64,000 nt of DNA from Crocinitomicaceae bacterium. GTDB taxonomy: Bacteria > Bacteroidota > Bacteroidia > Flavobacteriales_D > Crocinitomicaceae. Shown here piece after piece: positions 63,040 to 64,000 of this stretch (positions within the stretch are counted from its first letter, which is position 1; the number at the start of each line of letters is the position of its first letter). Under the pieces are notes generated by a model. The model worked only from the letters and a program-made list of their open reading frames with translations. It was not told the origin of the DNA and searched no databases. Both the position numbers and the translations under genes were made by a program. The stretch spans positions 1 through 64,000 of the forward strand of contig JAQXBM010000007.1 in NCBI GenBank assembly GCA_029252405.1. The letters are read 5' to 3'.

Positions 63040-63165
63040 AAGTATGAGTTTAATGTTCTTATTCAATCTAATCGAATTAAGCATTCTAACTTTGAGAAAA
63101 ATGAGAACTGTGCCATCCATATCGTGTACAGTATTTTTATTGAAGTGAACGGTTTTGTCGAAATC

Positions 63166-64000
63166 TTACTTCAGAAGCGATATCAACTGGGCAGCTTCTT
63201 TCACGTCGTGAACACGTAAAATCTTAGCGCCTTTTTGCAAGGCGATCGCGTTCAAGGCAATTGTTCCATTCAGCGATTCTTCGGGAGTAATGCCCAATTT
63301 CTTGTAGATCATAGATTTGCGCGAAAGTCCTGCTAGGATCGGTTTTTCAAACAAATGAAACGCTTCAAGATGACGTAGTAAATCATGATTCTGCTCAATC
63401 GTTTTCGCGAATCCAAATCCTGGGTCAAGAATAATATCGTTTACTCCAGCAGCTTTTAACTTTTCAATTTTTGAGGAGAAGTAGAACGAAATATCTTTGA
63501 AAAGATTGGCGTATTCAGTCAAGGATTGCATGGTCTTGGGGTTGCCTCTCATGTGCATCAAGACATACGGTACTTTGTATTTAGCGGCAATATGAATAAT
63601 GTCAGGGTCAATTTCAAATCCACTCACATCGTTGATGATATTTGCTCCCGCCAAAATGGCTTCTTCCGCAACCTTCGATCTGAACGTGTCAATCGAAATC
63701 GCGATACCAGGAAACTCTCCTCGAATGGATTGAATGATCGGAACGACACGGCTCACTTCTTCGTCAATGGAAATTTCATCAGCGCCAGGTCGAGTTGAGT
63801 AGCCACCCACATCAATGACCATAGCACCTGCATTGATCATTTCTTTGGCTTTGTCAAAAGCACTGTTGGTAGATTTTTCGCGACTTTCTGCGTAAAACGA
63901 ATCAGGAGTGACGTTTAGAATTCCCATCACAACAGGGATGCTCAAATCGAGCAATTTATCGCCTATGCGAATGCTGCTAATCGAACCAAAATATGTATCT
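63166..64000 (-). CDS. folP: Dihydropteroate synthase, cut by the right edge
   Basis: The enzyme makes dihydropteroate from p-aminobenzoate and pterin diphosphate in folate synthesis. Motifs VMGILNVTPDSFY, GGYSTRPGADEIS, INDVSGFEID and DPGFGFAKT are intact. The ORF-track start is a TTG; the frame is open upstream to the window edge (SIRIGDKLLDLSIPVVMG), so the true start lies outside. About 278 codons are inside the window. Confidence 0.94.
   Translation of the reverse strand, partial: DTYFGSISSIRIGDKLLDLSIPVVMGILNVTPDSFYAESREKSTNSAFDKAKEMINAGAMVIDVGGYSTRPGADEISIDEEVSRVVPIIQSIRGEFPGIAISIDTFRSKVAEEAILAGANIINDVSGFEIDPDIIHIAAKYKVPYVLMHMRGNPKTMQSLTEYANLFKDISFYFSSKIEKLKAAGVNDIILDPGFGFAKTIEQNHDLLRHLEAFHLFEKPILAGLSRKSMIYKKLGITPEESLNGTIALNAIALQKGAKILRVHDVKEAAQLISLLK

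Noticed and set aside
63040-63120. Longer N-terminus of the large T9SS protein
   Set aside because: The extra 27 residues would bury the signal peptide, which begins at the ATG at 63039.

Overview
The window reads as a chromosomal segment of a Bacteroidota bacterium, most likely of the order Flavobacteriales (a Fluviicola/Crocinitomicaceae-type genome is my guess, not something the sequence proves). The reasons are four secreted proteins with type IX secretion (T9SS) C-terminal sorting domains (PNP...G.Y.L), a FecI/FecR/TonB-receptor cassette, DUF5522 and DUF3817 proteins, promoters of the TAnnTTTG type in front of many genes, and weak or absent Shine-Dalgarno sites. I see no rRNA, CRISPR array, phage or intact insertion sequence. 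The only tRNA is tRNA-Leu(GAG).

Layout. 1-2.7 kb (minus): an operon of an 8-TM transglutaminase-like protein, an ATP-grasp ligase, a 61-aa membrane or secreted protein, and the first codons of another gene leaving the window. 2.7-6.9 kb (plus): ECF sigma factor, FecR anti-sigma factor and TonB-dependent receptor. The same two-part promoter element (GGGGTAGGGT-N14-CTGTTTWAGA) lies in front of fecR and, on the other strand, in front of the transglutaminase operon, so the sigma factor probably drives both. 7-10.2 kb: NatA/NatB-like ABC exporter and a Ppx/GppA phosphatase. 10.2-12.7 kb: a heme-motif lipoprotein preceded by a short terminated transcription unit that shares its promoter sequence and 3' tail. 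12.8-14.4 kb: an NtrC-type regulator without DNA-binding domain and a DoxX-like protein under a palindromic operator.

14.4-26.2 kb (mostly minus): a secreted unknown, three tandem KPVIYLYP paralogues, a glycosyltransferase, alaS, two T9SS cargo genes (one frameshifted), an M23 peptidase and a cold-shock protein. 26.4-36.8 kb: dnaK behind a sigma-54-like promoter, a zinc/cation CDF exporter, lipoproteins, an esterase-TPR protein, tpx, a TRIC/YicG channel, a stranded OmpA 3' fragment, and an ECF sigma factor with an anti-sigma/beta-barrel fusion. 36.9-52.6 kb: small lipoproteins, an MFS exporter, acs, a GT39 mannosyltransferase-like protein, tRNA-Leu, a six-repeat secreted protein, a second NatAB exporter, a zinc phospholipase-like protein, comB, an acyltransferase-3, uvrB and a Ca2+/Na+ antiporter. 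52.6-64 kb: an interrupted lipoprotein, T9SS cargo, a YeiH exporter divergent from cystathionine beta-synthase, a BtuF-like protein without signal peptide, a PlsC acyltransferase, a pyridoxal-phosphate desulfhydrase/ACC-deaminase-like enzyme, a large T9SS protein, and folP cut by the right edge.

Most of the window is housekeeping or envelope function. The most unusual parts are the sigma/TonB/transglutaminase/ATP-grasp unit at the left end, the duplicated promoter-and-tail unit near 10.3 kb, and a group of at least seven genes whose start codon lies exactly 4 nt after the -7 box, implying leaderless mRNAs.
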